Origin: Dialister hominis
GTDB lineage: Bacteria; Bacillota; Negativicutes; Veillonellales; Dialisteraceae
Assembly (NCBI RefSeq): GCF_007164725.1
Contig: NZ_AP019697.1
Span: 2,318,501-2,382,500, forward strand
Direction: 5' to 3'
Length of the DNA: 64,000 nt
Both the position numbers and the translations under genes were made by a program. The notes beneath the pieces were generated by a model. That model saw nothing but the letters and a program-made list of their open reading frames with translations. It was not told where the DNA came from and did no database searches. Of the stretch, positions 54,070 to 62,429 are shown piece by piece; position 1 is the stretch's first letter; the number at the start of each line of letters is the position of its first letter.

Positions 54070-54948
54070 ATGGATGTCGAGGTACTGAATCATTTCCTGA
54101 CGGTGGTCAGGGAGGAGAATATTTCCAGAGCGGCGGAGCGGCTGCATGTGACGCAGCCGACGCTGTCCCGTCAGATGGCGGCGCTGGAGGAGGAGCTGGG
54201 GACGCAGCTTTTCATCCGCGGCAAGCACCTGCAGCTGACGGATGCGGGCGTGCTTCTTCGCGGACGCGCGGAGGAAGTGACGCAGATCATCGACAAGATC
54301 CGCATGGAATTCAAGGCAGGGGAAGAATTGTCCGGCGTCGTTTCGATCGGAACCGGCGGGCTCATGTCTGCGCAGATTCTTTCGAAGCTCATCAGTGAAT
54401 TCCGCGCGCTTCATCCGGCTGTCCGTTTCAATATATACACGAACAGCGCCGATCATCTCCGCGAGCAGCTTGACCGCGGCCTTCTGGATTTCGCGTTCCT
54501 TCTGGAACCGGTGGACATCGGGAAGTACGACTTTGTCCGCATGCAGGTGAAGGAGCGCTGGGGCATCCTGATGCCGAAGGGCCATCCGCTCGAAGAAAAG
54601 CCGCTCATTTCCAGAAAGGATCTCCTGCATCAGCCGCTCGTCATGACGAACCGCGCCAATGTCCAGAAGGAACTGGCAGGATGGTTCGGCGGCAGCATGG
54701 AGCACCTCGACTTCATCGCGACGTACAACCTCATCAATAATGTGGCGAACCTTGTCTCCGACGGCACAGCCTGCGCCATGACGCTCGAGGGTGCTGTCAA
54801 TTTCCTGGATCCGCAGAAATTCACCTTCCGGCCGCTTTCGCCGGATCTTTCCGCAACGTCCGTCGTCGCATGGAAGAAATTATCGCCCTTCTTCGGCGCG
54901 GCATCCGCGTTCCTTTCAACGATCAAGAGGTATGCAAAAACTGAATAA
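54070..54948 (+). CDS. LysR-family transcription regulator
   Basis: 292 residues. N-terminal winged helix-turn-helix (about 1-60: FLTVVREENISRAAERLHVT, QPTLSRQMAALEEELGTQLF, IRGKHLQLTDAGVLLRGRAE) and a periplasmic-binding-protein-like effector domain (about 90-290, GVVSIGTGGLMSAQILSKLI). It lies directly before a set of detoxification-type genes that share a duplicated upstream sequence, so it probably controls them and its inducer is a small reactive or aromatic compound (inference). Ribosome site AAGGAGGGAT. Confidence 0.93.
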   Translation: MDVEVLNHFLTVVREENISRAAERLHVTQPTLSRQMAALEEELGTQLFIRGKHLQLTDAGVLLRGRAEEVTQIIDKIRMEFKAGEELSGVVSIGTGGLMSAQILSKLISEFRALHPAVRFNIYTNSADHLREQLDRGLLDFAFLLEPVDIGKYDFVRMQVKERWGILMPKGHPLEEKPLISRKDLLHQPLVMTNRANVQKELAGWFGGSMEHLDFIATYNLINNVANLVSDGTACAMTLEGAVNFLDPQKFTFRPLSPDLSATSVVAWKKLSPFFGAASAFLSTIKRYAKTE

Positions 54949-54954
54949 CGACCC

Positions 54955-54998
54955 ATGAAATATAACTATTTTAAGTTGTAATTTGATTGCGGTATAGT
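54955..54998 (+). promoter_or_regulatory. LysR-type operator/promoter, copy 1
   Basis: ATGAAATATAACTATTT, then 17 bases, GCGGTATA(G)TG. The same sequence blocks with identical spacing (34 bases from ATG to GCGG) recur at 55561. TATAGT (54993-54998) is a likely -10 with no consensus -35, as in activator-dependent promoters. Confidence 0.6.
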
Positions 54999-55087
54999 GA
55001 ATGCAGAGGAAACTCTGCATTTTTTTCATGGAAAGATTCCGCGCGGGTCTCCGCAGAAGGAATCCATAGCAGAAGGGGAGGAAAACG

Positions 55088-55516
55088 ATGAAACATTCAG
55101 CACTTAGAAAATTCGCAGCCGCAGCCGTCCTGGCTGTTTCTTTCACGGGATTGTCCATGGTGAGCGCCAGCACCGCAGAACCAGCGCCGGCTCCCGCTGT
55201 GAAGGTCACCGCCGGACATGACCAGCTCGGCAGCTTTGCACCGGAATTTGCTCATCTCAATGACGACGTCCTCTTCGGCGAAGTATGGTCGAGAACAGAC
55301 AAGCTTCCGGCCAAGATCAGGAGCATCGTGACTGTCACGTCCTTCGTTTCGAGCGGCGTTCTCGACAGCTCGCTCAAGTTCCACATCATGAAAGCCAAGG
55401 AAAACGGCGTCACGAAGGAAGAAATGGCAGAAATCCTGACGCAGACCGCTTTCTATGCAGGCTGGCCGAAGGCATGGGCCGCTTTCCGCTATGCCAAGGA
55501 AGTCTACGAAGGATAA
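55088..55516 (+). CDS. Exported carboxymuconolactone decarboxylase-family protein
   Basis: 142 residues. An N-terminal signal peptide (MKHSALRKFAAAAVLAVSFT, then MVSASTAEP) precedes a CMD domain (about 45-140): FAPEFAHLNDDVLFGEVWSR, KLPAKIRSIVTVTSFVSSGV, LDSSLKFHIMKAKENGVTKE, AFYAGWPKAWAAFRYAKEVY. The mature part is the close paralogue of the cytosolic CMD protein at 56838. There is no CxxC of AhpD type and no Cys at all in the domain, so it is not a peroxiredoxin-type reductase. Export of a CMD domain is unusual. Behind its own operator copy. Confidence 0.85.
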   Translation: MKHSALRKFAAAAVLAVSFTGLSMVSASTAEPAPAPAVKVTAGHDQLGSFAPEFAHLNDDVLFGEVWSRTDKLPAKIRSIVTVTSFVSSGVLDSSLKFHIMKAKENGVTKEEMAEILTQTAFYAGWPKAWAAFRYAKEVYEG

Positions 55517-55560
55517 GCGCATTCCCTGCAGAAAAGTATGCATTGAGTGAATATTTTCAT

Positions 55561-55604
55561 ATGAAATATAACTATTTCGCATGCCAAACGAATCGCGGTA
55601 TATT
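55561..55604 (+). promoter_or_regulatory. LysR-type operator/promoter, copy 2
   Basis: ATGAAATATAACTATTT, 17 bases, GCGGTATATTG. Matches copy 1 at the same spacing; the internal 17 bases differ. It precedes the second transcription unit (55657-58555). Confidence 0.6.
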
Positions 55605-55656
55605 GGCCTTAGAGCAAAGCTCTGAGCACTTCAAAGGAAAAGGGGGCGGATCGCCT

Positions 55657-55869
55657 GTGGAAGAGACGACCTTGTCAGGAATCAAAGAGACGCTGAAGCG
55701 TGCGGGCGCGACGAAGGAGGAAGTCAGGGATTATCTGGCTCTGACTGAGCCCGAGGCAAGAAAGCAGCTCCTTTACCGGATTCGCAGAAAGGCGCTTGAT
55801 GAGTGCCATGAAAAGCAGAAAACACTCGATGAACTGGATTTTCTGATATACAGGGAGGACAAATCATGA
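55657..55869 (+). CDS. Small hypothetical protein, first gene of the LysR-linked operon
   Basis: 70 residues from a GTG start after AAAAGGGGGCGG. Entirely helical in appearance (SGIKETLKRAGATKEEVRDY then PEARKQLLYRIRRKALDECH), mixed charge, one Cys. No family recognised. It overlaps the lipoprotein start by 4 bases (ATGA), so it is co-translated with it. Confidence 0.6.
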   Translation: MEETTLSGIKETLKRAGATKEEVRDYLALTEPEARKQLLYRIRRKALDECHEKQKTLDELDFLIYREDKS

Positions 55870-56396
55870 AAAAGAAATGGATCGCGCTTGCAGCGCTTGC
55901 AGCATCCTTCGCGCTTCTGACGGGCTGTGGTTCCGATACCGCCAGCGCCAAGAGCGCATCTGCCGCATCGGCCGCCGTTTCGGCAGCACCGGCAAAGAGT
56001 CAAAATAAAAGCGGGGAATCAGCAGTGAAGAAATCAGAAGAAAGAATCATCCGCATCACATCGGGCAGCCATGTCATTCATGCCAAACTTTACGATAACG
56101 CGGCAGCCAGAGCCCTTTGGGACAAGATGCCCGTCACCTATTCGATGCAGAACCTGTACAACCGTGAAATGTGCTTCCGCATGGGAGCCGGCAGCCTTCC
56201 GACGAAGGAAGCTAAGGACACCGGCTACAAGGTAGGGGATATTTCCTACTGGCCGCCGATGGGAAGCCTTGTCATCCTTTACAGCCAGAACGGCGAAGTC
56301 TTCGAACAGCAGCCGATCGGCCACACGGACGACGACATTTCATTCTTTGCCAACATGGGAACGACACCGATTATTTTCGAAAAATCCGAAGTATAA
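55866..56396 (+). CDS. Lipoprotein with cyclophilin-like fold domain
   Basis: 176 residues. Lipobox LLTGC (Cys at about 21) means lipid anchoring after export; a Ser/Ala-rich linker follows (about 22-60). The domain (about 62-174) reads IRITSGSHVIHAKLYDNAAA, RALWDKMPVTYSMQNLYNRE, GYKVGDISYWPPMGSLVILY, the pattern of the cyclophilin-like (Cyclophil_like/DUF3830-related) family that recurs beside cupins and flavin reductases. Function unknown, possibly binding of a small ligand or peptide. Middle of a tight operon. Confidence 0.8.
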   Translation: MKKKWIALAALAASFALLTGCGSDTASAKSASAASAAVSAAPAKSQNKSGESAVKKSEERIIRITSGSHVIHAKLYDNAAARALWDKMPVTYSMQNLYNREMCFRMGAGSLPTKEAKDTGYKVGDISYWPPMGSLVILYSQNGEVFEQQPIGHTDDDISFFANMGTTPIIFEKSEV

Positions 56397-56414
56397 TATA
56401 GGGAGGAATTCATT

Positions 56415-56819
56415 ATGAAGGAACTCAGCGTATTCCCGACAGGGGAAAAGAACACAGCGTATGCCAAGTATTTCATCAAACAGAGCTACCTCTATCCGCT
56501 TTCGACCGAACAGGTCCATATTTCCAACGTCACCTTTGAACCGGGCTGCCGCAACAACTGGCACGTCCACACCGCCAAGAAGGGCGGCGGACAGATCCTC
56601 ATCTGCACCGCAGGCGAAGGATGGTACCAGGAATGGGGCCAGCCGGCAAGAAGACTGAAACCGGGCGATGTCGTCAATATCCCGACCGGCGTGAAACACT
56701 GGCACGGCGCCACGAAAGACAGCTGGTTCCAGCACATCGCCATCGCAGTGCCGGGAGAAGAATGCGGCAACGAATGGCTCGAACCTGTATCTGACGAAGA
56801 TTACAGCAAGCTTGACTGA
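56415..56819 (+). CDS. Cupin-domain protein
   Basis: 134 residues. A single cupin: VHISNVTFEPGCRNNWHVHT (first metal-binding motif, HxH), then GGQILICTAGEGWYQEWGQP and LKPGDVVNIPTGVKHWHGA (second motif, His). Such small cupins next to CMD proteins occur in many anaerobes. Probably a metal-dependent isomerase or dioxygenase-like protein; the substrate is unknown. 19 bases after the lipoprotein. Confidence 0.88.
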   Translation: MKELSVFPTGEKNTAYAKYFIKQSYLYPLSTEQVHISNVTFEPGCRNNWHVHTAKKGGGQILICTAGEGWYQEWGQPARRLKPGDVVNIPTGVKHWHGATKDSWFQHIAIAVPGEECGNEWLEPVSDEDYSKLD

Positions 56820-56837
56820 TTGAAGGAGGAAATGAAA

Positions 56838-57158
56838 ATGGCAAAAGTAACAGCAGGAAGAGATCAGCTCGGCGAATTCGCACCAGAGTTCGCACATTTG
56901 AATGATGACGTCCTTTTCGGAGAAGTCTGGGCCAGGGAAGACAAACTCTCCCCGAAACTGAGAAGCATCGTGACCGTCACTGCCCTGATGGCAAGCGGAG
57001 CGCTGGACAGCTCGCTGAAGTTCCACATTTCCAAAGCTAAGGGAAACGGCGTCACTCAGGAAGAAATGGCAGAAATCCTGACCCACGCTGCCTTCTATGC
57101 AGGCTGGCCGAAAGCATGGGCTGCATTCAATTTCGCAAAAGAAGTGTATAAAGATTGA
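56838..57158 (+). CDS. Carboxymuconolactone decarboxylase-family protein (cytosolic paralogue)
   Basis: 106 residues, no signal. GRDQLGEFAPEFAHLNDDVL, KLSPKLRSIVTVTALMASGA, FYAGWPKAWAAFNFAKEVYK. Very close to the exported protein at 55088, so one is a recent duplicate that gained or lost the signal peptide. Start ATG at 56838 has AAGGAGG 8 bases upstream; the ATG at 56832 is too near it. The stop overlaps the next start (TTGA). Confidence 0.88.
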   Translation: MAKVTAGRDQLGEFAPEFAHLNDDVLFGEVWAREDKLSPKLRSIVTVTALMASGALDSSLKFHISKAKGNGVTQEEMAEILTHAAFYAGWPKAWAAFNFAKEVYKD

Positions 57159-57676
57159 GAATCCTCATCCTGAACGGCAGCGCAAGGGCGCATGGAAATA
57201 CGAGCACCCTCACCGCCGCTTTCAAAAGAGGCGCTGAAGAAGCGGGCAACGACGTCGTCGAACTTCCCGTCGGCCGCATGGCCATCCGCGGGTGCCTTGG
57301 CTGCGAATACTGCCACGGCAGGGGACACGGCGAATGCATCATCAGGGACGATGAGAAGGAAGTCAAAGAGGAAATGAAGAAGGCGGACATGCTCGTTTTG
57401 GCCAGCCCGATCTATTTCTTCTCCCCATCCGCCCAGCTTGAAGCCGCCATCCAGCGCATGCATGCCAAAGGCATCCCGGACAACATCCGCGAAAGCGCCA
57501 TGATCCTCACCTCCGGCTCCCCGGGCGTCTACGACGCAGCGAAGGCGCAGTACAAAGCTATCTTCGATTATCTGGGCACCAGGGACAGAGGCATCTTCAC
57601 CGCCTGCGGCAGCGAAAGCAGATTCGAAAGAAAACAGAAGGAACTCGAAGACTTCGGGCGCTCCCTCGTTTCATAA
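57155..57676 (+). CDS. NADPH-dependent FMN reductase/flavodoxin-like protein
   Basis: 173 residues from a TTG start overlapping the CMD stop. FMN-binding P-loop ILNGSARAHGNTSTLTAAFK at the N-terminus, then RGCLGCEYCHGRGHGECIIR (two Cys pairs, possibly an iron-sulfur or zinc site as in iron-sulfur flavoproteins), and VLASPIYFFSPSAQLEAAIQ. Predicted electron-transfer or quinone/nitro reductase. The atypical start codon suggests translational coupling with the CMD gene. Confidence 0.85.
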   Translation: MRILILNGSARAHGNTSTLTAAFKRGAEEAGNDVVELPVGRMAIRGCLGCEYCHGRGHGECIIRDDEKEVKEEMKKADMLVLASPIYFFSPSAQLEAAIQRMHAKGIPDNIRESAMILTSGSPGVYDAAKAQYKAIFDYLGTRDRGIFTACGSESRFERKQKELEDFGRSLVS

Positions 57677-57688
57677 AGGAGGAAATCC

Positions 57689-58555
57689 ATGATATTAAGC
57701 GAAACATATACATTGAAAGACAGTCTGACCATCCCGAAATTTGGCCTTGGCACATGGCTCATCGATGACAAGGACACAGCAGAAGCTGTCAGAAAAGCCA
57801 TCGGTTTCGGTTACCGTCTGATCGACACCGCCCAGGCATACGGCAACGAAAGAGGCGTCGGCGAAGGCGTCCGCACCGCATCCGTCCCGAGAGAAGACAT
57901 CTTCGTCACCAGCAAGATTGCCGCTGAACTCAAAGACTACGAAAGCGCATCCAAATCCATCGACGAGACCTTAAACAAAATGGGCCTTGACTACATCGAT
58001 ATGATGCTCATCCACAGCCCGCAGCCGTGGAAAGAAGTCAACCAGTCCGAAAACCGCTGCCTCCTCGCCAAACGCGAAGTATGGAAAGCCCTCGAAGACG
58101 CTTACGACGAAGGTAAAGTCAAAGCCATCGGCGTCGCCAACTTCCTCGAAGAAGACCTGATGAACATCCTTGAAAACTGCAGGATCCGCCCGATGGTCGA
58201 CCAGCTCCTCTGCCACGTCGGCAACACGCCATTCGGTGTCATCGACTTCTGCAAGAAAGAAAACATCTTAGTCGAAGCCTACTCGCCGATTGCCCATGGC
58301 GCAGCCCTGAAACTCAAGGACATCGAACCCATGGCAAAGAAATACGGCGCTACCATCGCCCAGCTCTGCATCCGCTACGACCTCCAGCTCGGCACCGTCG
58401 TCCTTCCAAAGACAGCCAACCCGGACCACATGAAAGCCAATGCAGACGTCGACTTCACTATTTCCGATGAAGACATGGAAACCCTGAAGAAAATCACCTT
58501 CAAAGACTACGGCGAAGCATCCCACTCCCCGGTATTTGGTGGGAAGATTAAATAA
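57689..58555 (+). CDS. Aldo/keto reductase
   Basis: 288 residues, TIM-barrel. NADPH-dependent reduction of carbonyls. Seen: IPKFGLGTWLIDD, the catalytic Tyr and Asp in IGFGYRLIDTAQAYGNERGV (D..Y), Lys in IFVTSKIAAEL, His in YIDMMLIHSPQP, and the cofactor site near VVLPKTANPDHMKANADVDF. Last gene of the LysR-linked operon, 12 bases after the flavin reductase; together they suggest handling of reactive carbonyl or aromatic compounds (inference). Confidence 0.93.
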   Translation: MILSETYTLKDSLTIPKFGLGTWLIDDKDTAEAVRKAIGFGYRLIDTAQAYGNERGVGEGVRTASVPREDIFVTSKIAAELKDYESASKSIDETLNKMGLDYIDMMLIHSPQPWKEVNQSENRCLLAKREVWKALEDAYDEGKVKAIGVANFLEEDLMNILENCRIRPMVDQLLCHVGNTPFGVIDFCKKENILVEAYSPIAHGAALKLKDIEPMAKKYGATIAQLCIRYDLQLGTVVLPKTANPDHMKANADVDFTISDEDMETLKKITFKDYGEASHSPVFGGKIK

Positions 58556-58570
58556 AAGAATCACTGAAAA

Positions 58571-58596
58571 GGAGACCTGAAGAGGGTCTCTTTTTT
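58571..58596 (+). terminator. Terminator after the aldo/keto reductase
   Basis: GAGACC / GGTCTC stem followed by TTTTTT. Confidence 0.85.
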
Positions 58597-58661
58597 AGTG
58601 CTGCATTTCTGCTTCCAATGCCTGTTCACTTGCGTACAGCACAGATATCCAATAAGATATT

Positions 58662-58717
58662 AATCTTAAAATAAGTTATTACTAATTTTCATTCTATTAT
58701 CTAACTTATTTTAGATT
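58662..58717 (+). promoter_or_regulatory. Long AT-rich inverted repeat upstream of the autotransporter
   Basis: AATCTTAAAATAAGTTA (58662-58678) and TAACTTATTTTAGATT (58702-58717) are complementary over 16 bases with one bulge, 23 bases apart. Shorter copies of AGATTAAnAT follow. Likely binding sites of a regulator of the gene at 58818, or a cruciform. Confidence 0.45.
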
Positions 58718-58817
58718 AACATAAGATTAATATAACATTTGACACTCTAATTAACTGACCTATGAAATTAAAGAAGCATTAATTTGCTCACTTAATATTA
58801 ATTAAAGGGATGTTAAG

Positions 58818-61800
58818 ATGAGACAATTAAAAAGAAGGGTGACTGTATGCCTGATTGCCATGATGGCTGCAGGGAGTGTTTCGCCGCTCGCTTTTGCGGA
58901 CAGCACGGAAGGGTCCAGGTCTTACGGGCCGGCACTGACGCTGACGGGGCCTGAGGCTGACCTGGCATCAAAGATTCACTCGGGAACGAATCTTAAGATC
59001 GATGTACCGGAGGGCGGGAACCTTGCAGGGACACTGGTTGCCCGCGGGAAGTACAATGTGATGTTGATCGATGGGACAAAGGGAACGATCGGGAAGGACG
59101 ATGGCAAAGCTGACGATACGATTACGATCATCGTCCATTCGAAGTATCTGGACAGTGCTTTCATCAAAAATCATTACGATCTGGATAAAGATTATTCAGG
59201 AACACTCACGGTGAATGATCCTATCGTGGCAAAGGCAGAAAAGGGCGGGACGATACAGATCGAAGGAAAGAATATGAATTTCAACCTGCTCTATGCGCAT
59301 AAGAACCAGTGGTATGAACCGGCTGATGAGGAAGAGTATCACTCCTCGGTCATCGTCCACCTCACCGGGGATCTCGTAGCGGGCGATGCGAATAATGAAA
59401 TCGGAGACCGCAGGAATGACTGGATCAGCCAGAGCGGCATTGCCGGAGGGTCTTACCGCGTGGGAGATATCCAGACGAGGTCCGGCGAGGGCATCATTTC
59501 GGTGGATGCGAATTCCATGACGATCAACAGTGTTTCCGGATTTGAGGAGACGGAAATCACGCTGAAAGCGAAGGATTTCATCAAGGCGAATAATGTCTCG
59601 AACCGGCACGAATCCAAGCTCACGATGCGGGCCAAGACGATCGAGATGAACGGACTTGGCACAAACAGTGACCTGGCGGAAACGGTCGTCGGCGATGAGA
59701 ATACGGAATCTCTTACCGTCCATGATTCTGTCGTCCTTTCAGGAGGCCGGTCGAAGATGGCGCTCACAGGGAAGAGCATCCATCTGGAAGGCGGGCTTGA
59801 ATTTGATGAAACGAGCACTTCCTCCATCAAGTCAAAGACAGCGGATACATTCTCCATCAAGGGCAATGATGTTTCCATGAAAGGAAATATTATTCTCGCA
59901 GGGGATGAAGGCACGATTGAAGCGGACACGCTGACACTGGAAGGGAAAAAGGTGCAGGCCAAGGGACGCTCGAACGTTTCCATTTCCGCCAATACGATCA
60001 ATGGCACGATGGACTCACTGAATCTTGATCTTCTGGACACGAGAAATCCAAAGGAAGAGTACAAGAACACAGTCACAATCGCGGCCAAAAATGGAGGAAC
60101 ACTTGCCATCAAGGATCCGATCATGGTAAAAGAAGGCGGCAATACGCTGGATATCCACGGCCTTGAAAATCTTTCAGCCGGTGCGCTCATCATGGATGCT
60201 GCATCCTACGCAGAAGCAGCGGATTCATCTGTAACGCCTGGCGCAGAAAATATCAGTCTGGAAAGTATCGCAAATACGAAGGGCAACGCCAGGAACGGCA
60301 AGCCGGTCGACCAGTCCATTTCCATCAGCCACTCCGGCACGGCAAAGGTGGAAGCAGGGAAGACGCTCACTCTGGAGGGCGGCGTGAAGAATATCAACGG
60401 GACGGCAGTCCTGTCTGCTCCCGAAGCGCATCTTTACCGCGTCCAATCTGTCGGATCGGATGTCTATGCAGCTTTGGAAGAAGGAGCAGAAACGACGGTC
60501 AATGCGGATTCTCTTTCTCTTGATACGTCGGCAAGCGCGATATTCCTTGGCAATAAAGTGACAATCAATGCCAAAGAACTGAAATTCAATCCGGAAGGCC
60601 ATTACTATGAAGCGGCCTCCGCGGATCCTGATCAGGGAATCCCTTATGATGTTTCCGCCGATGCAGACGGGCCGTACAAGGATGAAGGCACCGTCTGGGC
60701 ATCGTATGGCGGTGTCATGGATATCAATATCAGCAAGGGCGGCACTTTCGAAGGTGCTGCGGCTGTGGATAATGAGAAGATGAATATCGACAAGGATCTT
60801 GCTATGTATGCCAAGTATCCGGATTACAAAGAAAGGTTTGGCGCGCTCCTTGCCAATAAGGCCGGCAAGGTCAATGTCAGCCTGGATGAAGGATCCCAAT
60901 GGAATGTGACGAAGGATTCAACAGCGTCCTCTCTGTCCATGAAGCAGGCCACTCTGAATCTTTCCGGAAAAGATGCGCCGGTAACGCTGACTACGGATGA
61001 TTTCAAGAGTGAGAACGGCACGCTGGCTGTCAAAGTGACGGATGATGCGCACAGTCTCCTCAATACGAAAACAGCATCCGGCACGGTCTATGTCAGTGCC
61101 AACGGAGAAAAGGGCGTGACCCCGGCCTCCGAACTGGCCAAGACAAAGATCATGTCTTTTGATCAAGGAAGCAGTGTAACCCTTAAGGGCGTCACCACGA
61201 TGACGGATGAGAGCATGTACGGCATCGTGACACCAGTCAGCCAGGATGAAAGTGCAGGCTATGTCGGAGGGAAGTATGAAGTGGATAAGAATGTTGTTTC
61301 CGATGAAGCTCTCCGTACGATAGGCGCTGTCAGAAGAGCAGGCCGCTTCATCATGGCAGGCATGGATGCGCCGCTCTATCCAGACAGCAATGATAAAAAT
61401 GTATGGGCGCACTGGTCACGCGGCAATTACGGTCCGGGAGACCGGAGCGGAAGCCACAACGATCTGGCGGCTGGTGTCGATCTCTATCATACCGATCATT
61501 CCCGCGCCGGTATTTCTGTCATGCATACGAATTCCTCGCTCGACAGGACGGAAAATCTCGGCGAAGTGTCCATGAAGAAGAAATTCACCCGTGTCTTTCT
61601 TTACGGGCGTCATGACTTTGCAGGCGGACTCTACGCGGCAGGAGATGTCTTTGCCGGCGGAATCCGCATCAAGGACACCAGTCTGGTGGATATGAGCACG
61701 CGCACAGCGGGAGTCCATGCGGAAGTTGGCGTGGATGTCCCGGCAGGAAGGGGCACGATCACACCTCTTGTCCGCGCTGCTTATGCAGGCATCCGCGGAT

Positions 61801-62147
61801 TCACGACGAAGGATGGGGAAGGATTCCCGTTCACCATGAAGGAAAGCCATTACAGCTCCTTCTCAGCCGGGCTCAAGGCGTCCCTTCCGCTCTCGCCGGT
61901 ATCGCTTCTTACCGCTTATGCAGGCTGGGGCATCCGCACCGGATATGATATCGACGGCACCATGTCTGATGCGTGGAATGCGATGGACATTTCCGAAAGC
62001 GGAAAGGAACACGTCAAGACACTCGGCATCGGCTGCCGCTGTGACGTTACGCCATTTGCGCGCCTGTCCCTGTCCGCTGCCCGCGAATTCTCTTCCGGTC
62101 TTCATGACGACTGGAATTTCCAAGTCTCTGCAGCCTATAAATTCTAA
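58818..62147 (+). CDS. Type Va autotransporter
   Basis: 1,109 residues. Signal peptide (MRQLKRRVTVCLIAMMAAGS then VSPLAFA), passenger of about 800 residues rich in Thr, Gly, Asn and short strands (a beta-helix pattern: DTFSIKGNDVSMKGNIILAG, TLTLEGKKVQAKGRSNVSIS), and a C-terminal 12-strand beta-domain (about 855-1109: NVWAHWSRGNYGPGDRSGSH ... DDWNFQVSAAYKF) ending in the required Phe. The passenger has no protease or lipase motif that I can see, so an adhesin-like role is inferred. ATG at 58818 after AAAGGGATG. Single gene with its own terminator. Confidence 0.92.
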   Translation: MRQLKRRVTVCLIAMMAAGSVSPLAFADSTEGSRSYGPALTLTGPEADLASKIHSGTNLKIDVPEGGNLAGTLVARGKYNVMLIDGTKGTIGKDDGKADDTITIIVHSKYLDSAFIKNHYDLDKDYSGTLTVNDPIVAKAEKGGTIQIEGKNMNFNLLYAHKNQWYEPADEEEYHSSVIVHLTGDLVAGDANNEIGDRRNDWISQSGIAGGSYRVGDIQTRSGEGIISVDANSMTINSVSGFEETEITLKAKDFIKANNVSNRHESKLTMRAKTIEMNGLGTNSDLAETVVGDENTESLTVHDSVVLSGGRSKMALTGKSIHLEGGLEFDETSTSSIKSKTADTFSIKGNDVSMKGNIILAGDEGTIEADTLTLEGKKVQAKGRSNVSISANTINGTMDSLNLDLLDTRNPKEEYKNTVTIAAKNGGTLAIKDPIMVKEGGNTLDIHGLENLSAGALIMDAASYAEAADSSVTPGAENISLESIANTKGNARNGKPVDQSISISHSGTAKVEAGKTLTLEGGVKNINGTAVLSAPEAHLYRVQSVGSDVYAALEEGAETTVNADSLSLDTSASAIFLGNKVTINAKELKFNPEGHYYEAASADPDQGIPYDVSADADGPYKDEGTVWASYGGVMDINISKGGTFEGAAAVDNEKMNIDKDLAMYAKYPDYKERFGALLANKAGKVNVSLDEGSQWNVTKDSTASSLSMKQATLNLSGKDAPVTLTTDDFKSENGTLAVKVTDDAHSLLNTKTASGTVYVSANGEKGVTPASELAKTKIMSFDQGSSVTLKGVTTMTDESMYGIVTPVSQDESAGYVGGKYEVDKNVVSDEALRTIGAVRRAGRFIMAGMDAPLYPDSNDKNVWAHWSRGNYGPGDRSGSHNDLAAGVDLYHTDHSRAGISVMHTNSSLDRTENLGEVSMKKKFTRVFLYGRHDFAGGLYAAGDVFAGGIRIKDTSLVDMSTRTAGVHAEVGVDVPAGRGTITPLVRAAYAGIRGFTTKDGEGFPFTMKESHYSSFSAGLKASLPLSPVSLLTAYAGWGIRTGYDIDGTMSDAWNAMDISESGKEHVKTLGIGCRCDVTPFARLSLSAAREFSSGLHDDWNFQVSAAYKF

Positions 62148-62160
62148 TTGATTTCCATGT

Positions 62161-62212
62161 AAAAAAGGGGCTGTGACGAAATGGTTAATCATTTTGCCAC
62201 AGGCCCTTTTTC
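62161..62212 (+). terminator. Terminator after the autotransporter
   Basis: AAAAGGGGCTGTGACGAAATG... / CATTTTGCCACAGGCCCTTTT, a stem of about 20 bp with few mismatches, then T run. The same core (ctgtgac.aaatggttaatca) occurs at the IS1182 right end (17208-17253). Confidence 0.85.
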
Positions 62213-62254
62213 TATTGGAATATTCCATTAAAGGATTATCTAACAAATGTATTT

Positions 62255-62385
62255 ATTGGTTCTATCTGAAAACCTCAAAACCTCGCTTTGCTCGAAAACT
62301 ACTGTATTCCCCGGCTTCGCCGGGACCTTCTCCTTCGGAGCACGGTTAACACCCTTAAACCTCGCTTCGCTCGAGAAAAAGGAAA
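62255..62385. repeat. Intergenic mosaic repeat
   Basis: cctcgctttgctcgaaaac, ccggcttcgccgggaccttc, tccttcggagcacggttaac, acccttaaacctcgcttcgc. The same modules as elsewhere, in reverse orientation. Confidence 0.75.
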
Positions 62386-62429
62386 AGCAGCGTTTTAACG
62401 GATTTCGTCACAGTCTCTTTTTATTTCCT

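Noticed and set aside
895-62385. CRISPR array explanation for the intergenic repeats
   Set aside because: Units are scattered, of variable length, lack uniform spacers, and no cas genes are present.
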